Below are positions 21,171 through 21,579 of a stretch of DNA of 21,579 nucleotides, in pieces (the first letter of the stretch is position 1; the number at the start of each line of letters is the position of its first letter). The notes under the pieces are model-generated. The model made no database searches. It saw only the letters and a list, made by a program, of their open reading frames with translations, and was not told where the DNA came from. The position numbers were made by a program, and so were the translations under genes. This DNA comes from CAG-791 sp002394525 (lineage in GTDB: Bacteria > Bacillota > Clostridia > Lachnospirales > Lachnospiraceae). Location of the stretch: the NCBI GenBank assembly GCA_946536955.1, contig CAMNFJ010000028.1, positions 1-21,579 on the forward strand. Direction: 5' to 3'.

Positions 21171-21579
21171 TTATTCCTCGTTGTAGAGAGCGCCGAGCTT
21201 GCTCAGGTACTCGTAGTGAGCCTTTGCATTGGCCTCGTTCTCTGCATACATTCTCTCAGCGTTGGCAGGATTTGCCTTCTTGAGGGACATGTAACGGACT
21301 TCGCCGTTGAGGAATGCCTGGTAATCGTCGGTAGCGGGCTTGCTGTCGAGGAAGAATTTCTTCTTGCCGCCGGCAGGGTTGAAGCGGAAGAGGTTCCAGT
21401 AACCGGTGGTCACAGCGAGCTTCTCCTCGTCCTGAACCTTGGCCATGCCCTTCTTGATACCGTGGTTGATGCAGGGTGCGTATGCGATGATGAGGGAAGG
21501 ACCCGGATAAGCCTCAGCCTCAGCGATCGCCTTGATGCACTGGTTCCTGTCAGCGCCCATGGAGATCTGAGCAACATAG
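21171..21579 (-). CDS. nifJ: Pyruvate:ferredoxin (flavodoxin) oxidoreductase, C-terminal part
   Basis: This is the C-terminal 135 or so residues of an enzyme that is normally about 1,170 residues long. It converts pyruvate and CoA to acetyl-CoA and CO2, reducing ferredoxin. The gene runs off the right edge. The frame stays open upstream of the ATG at 21560 (YVAQISMGADRNQ), so that ATG is internal. Visible hallmarks are AQISMGA, the YAPCINHGI segment, whose Cys is the late ligand of the proximal cluster in this family, and TTGYWNLFRFNPA. The fragment ends with an ordinary acidic tail (LGALYNEE). The stop codon occupies 21171-21173. The ferredoxin gene follows on the same strand. Confidence 0.95.
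   Translation of the reverse strand, partial: YVAQISMGADRNQCIKAIAEAEAYPGPSLIIAYAPCINHGIKKGMAKVQDEEKLAVTTGYWNLFRFNPAGGKKKFFLDSKPATDDYQAFLNGEVRYMSLKKANPANAERMYAENEANAKAHYEYLSKLGALYNEE

Overview
The window looks like chromosomal DNA of a GC-rich, obligately anaerobic member of the Clostridia, most likely a Lachnospiraceae-type organism. This is inferred from several things: AGGAGG-type ribosome binding sites, a gdpP-rplI-dnaB block, a 2[4Fe-4S] clostridial ferredoxin beside pyruvate:ferredoxin oxidoreductase, and a PaaK/ACT pair. I see no phage, transposase, integrase, tRNA, rRNA or CRISPR array.

Layout. 1-639 is a long leader without a convincing gene. 640-6447 is a complete five-gene Dpp/Opp-type peptide (or nickel) ABC importer: lipoprotein, two permeases, two ATPases. 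It ends at a bidirectional terminator (6513-6553) and converges on an AraC-family regulator on the minus strand (6652-7500). 7501-8292 has no protein gene but is dense in palindromes: a bracketed multi-hairpin element, a strong terminator at 8050-8095, then a consensus promoter and structured leader. That leader precedes an unusual membrane protein (8293-9906) with a cytoplasmic zinc ribbon, one membrane segment and twelve internalin-type leucine-rich repeats.

10163-13898 encodes a heterodimeric ABC exporter with one degenerate ATP site. A 4-bp overlap joins it to a small unknown protein (13895-14206). Then come gdpP (c-di-AMP phosphodiesterase), rplI and dnaB, in the usual Firmicute order. 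Downstream of dnaB is a 250-bp block of palindromic and tandem repeats, followed by a phenylacetate-CoA-ligase-type enzyme (18621-19928) and a tandem-ACT protein (20019-20456). On the minus strand at the right edge are a 56-residue ferredoxin (20686-20856) and the C-terminal end of pyruvate:ferredoxin oxidoreductase (21171 to the edge).

How the parts relate. The importer genes form one unit, with a strong hairpin after the binding-protein gene that may set stoichiometry. The exporter, the unknown protein and gdpP appear co-transcribed, and rplI and dnaB follow closely. The right end looks like ferredoxin-linked 2-oxoacid metabolism. The most unusual material is intergenic: at least three interspersed repeat families, two genes whose predicted transcripts begin in a perfect hairpin, and a possible structured RNA at about 7730-8095. 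The most unusual protein is the zinc-ribbon/LRR membrane protein.
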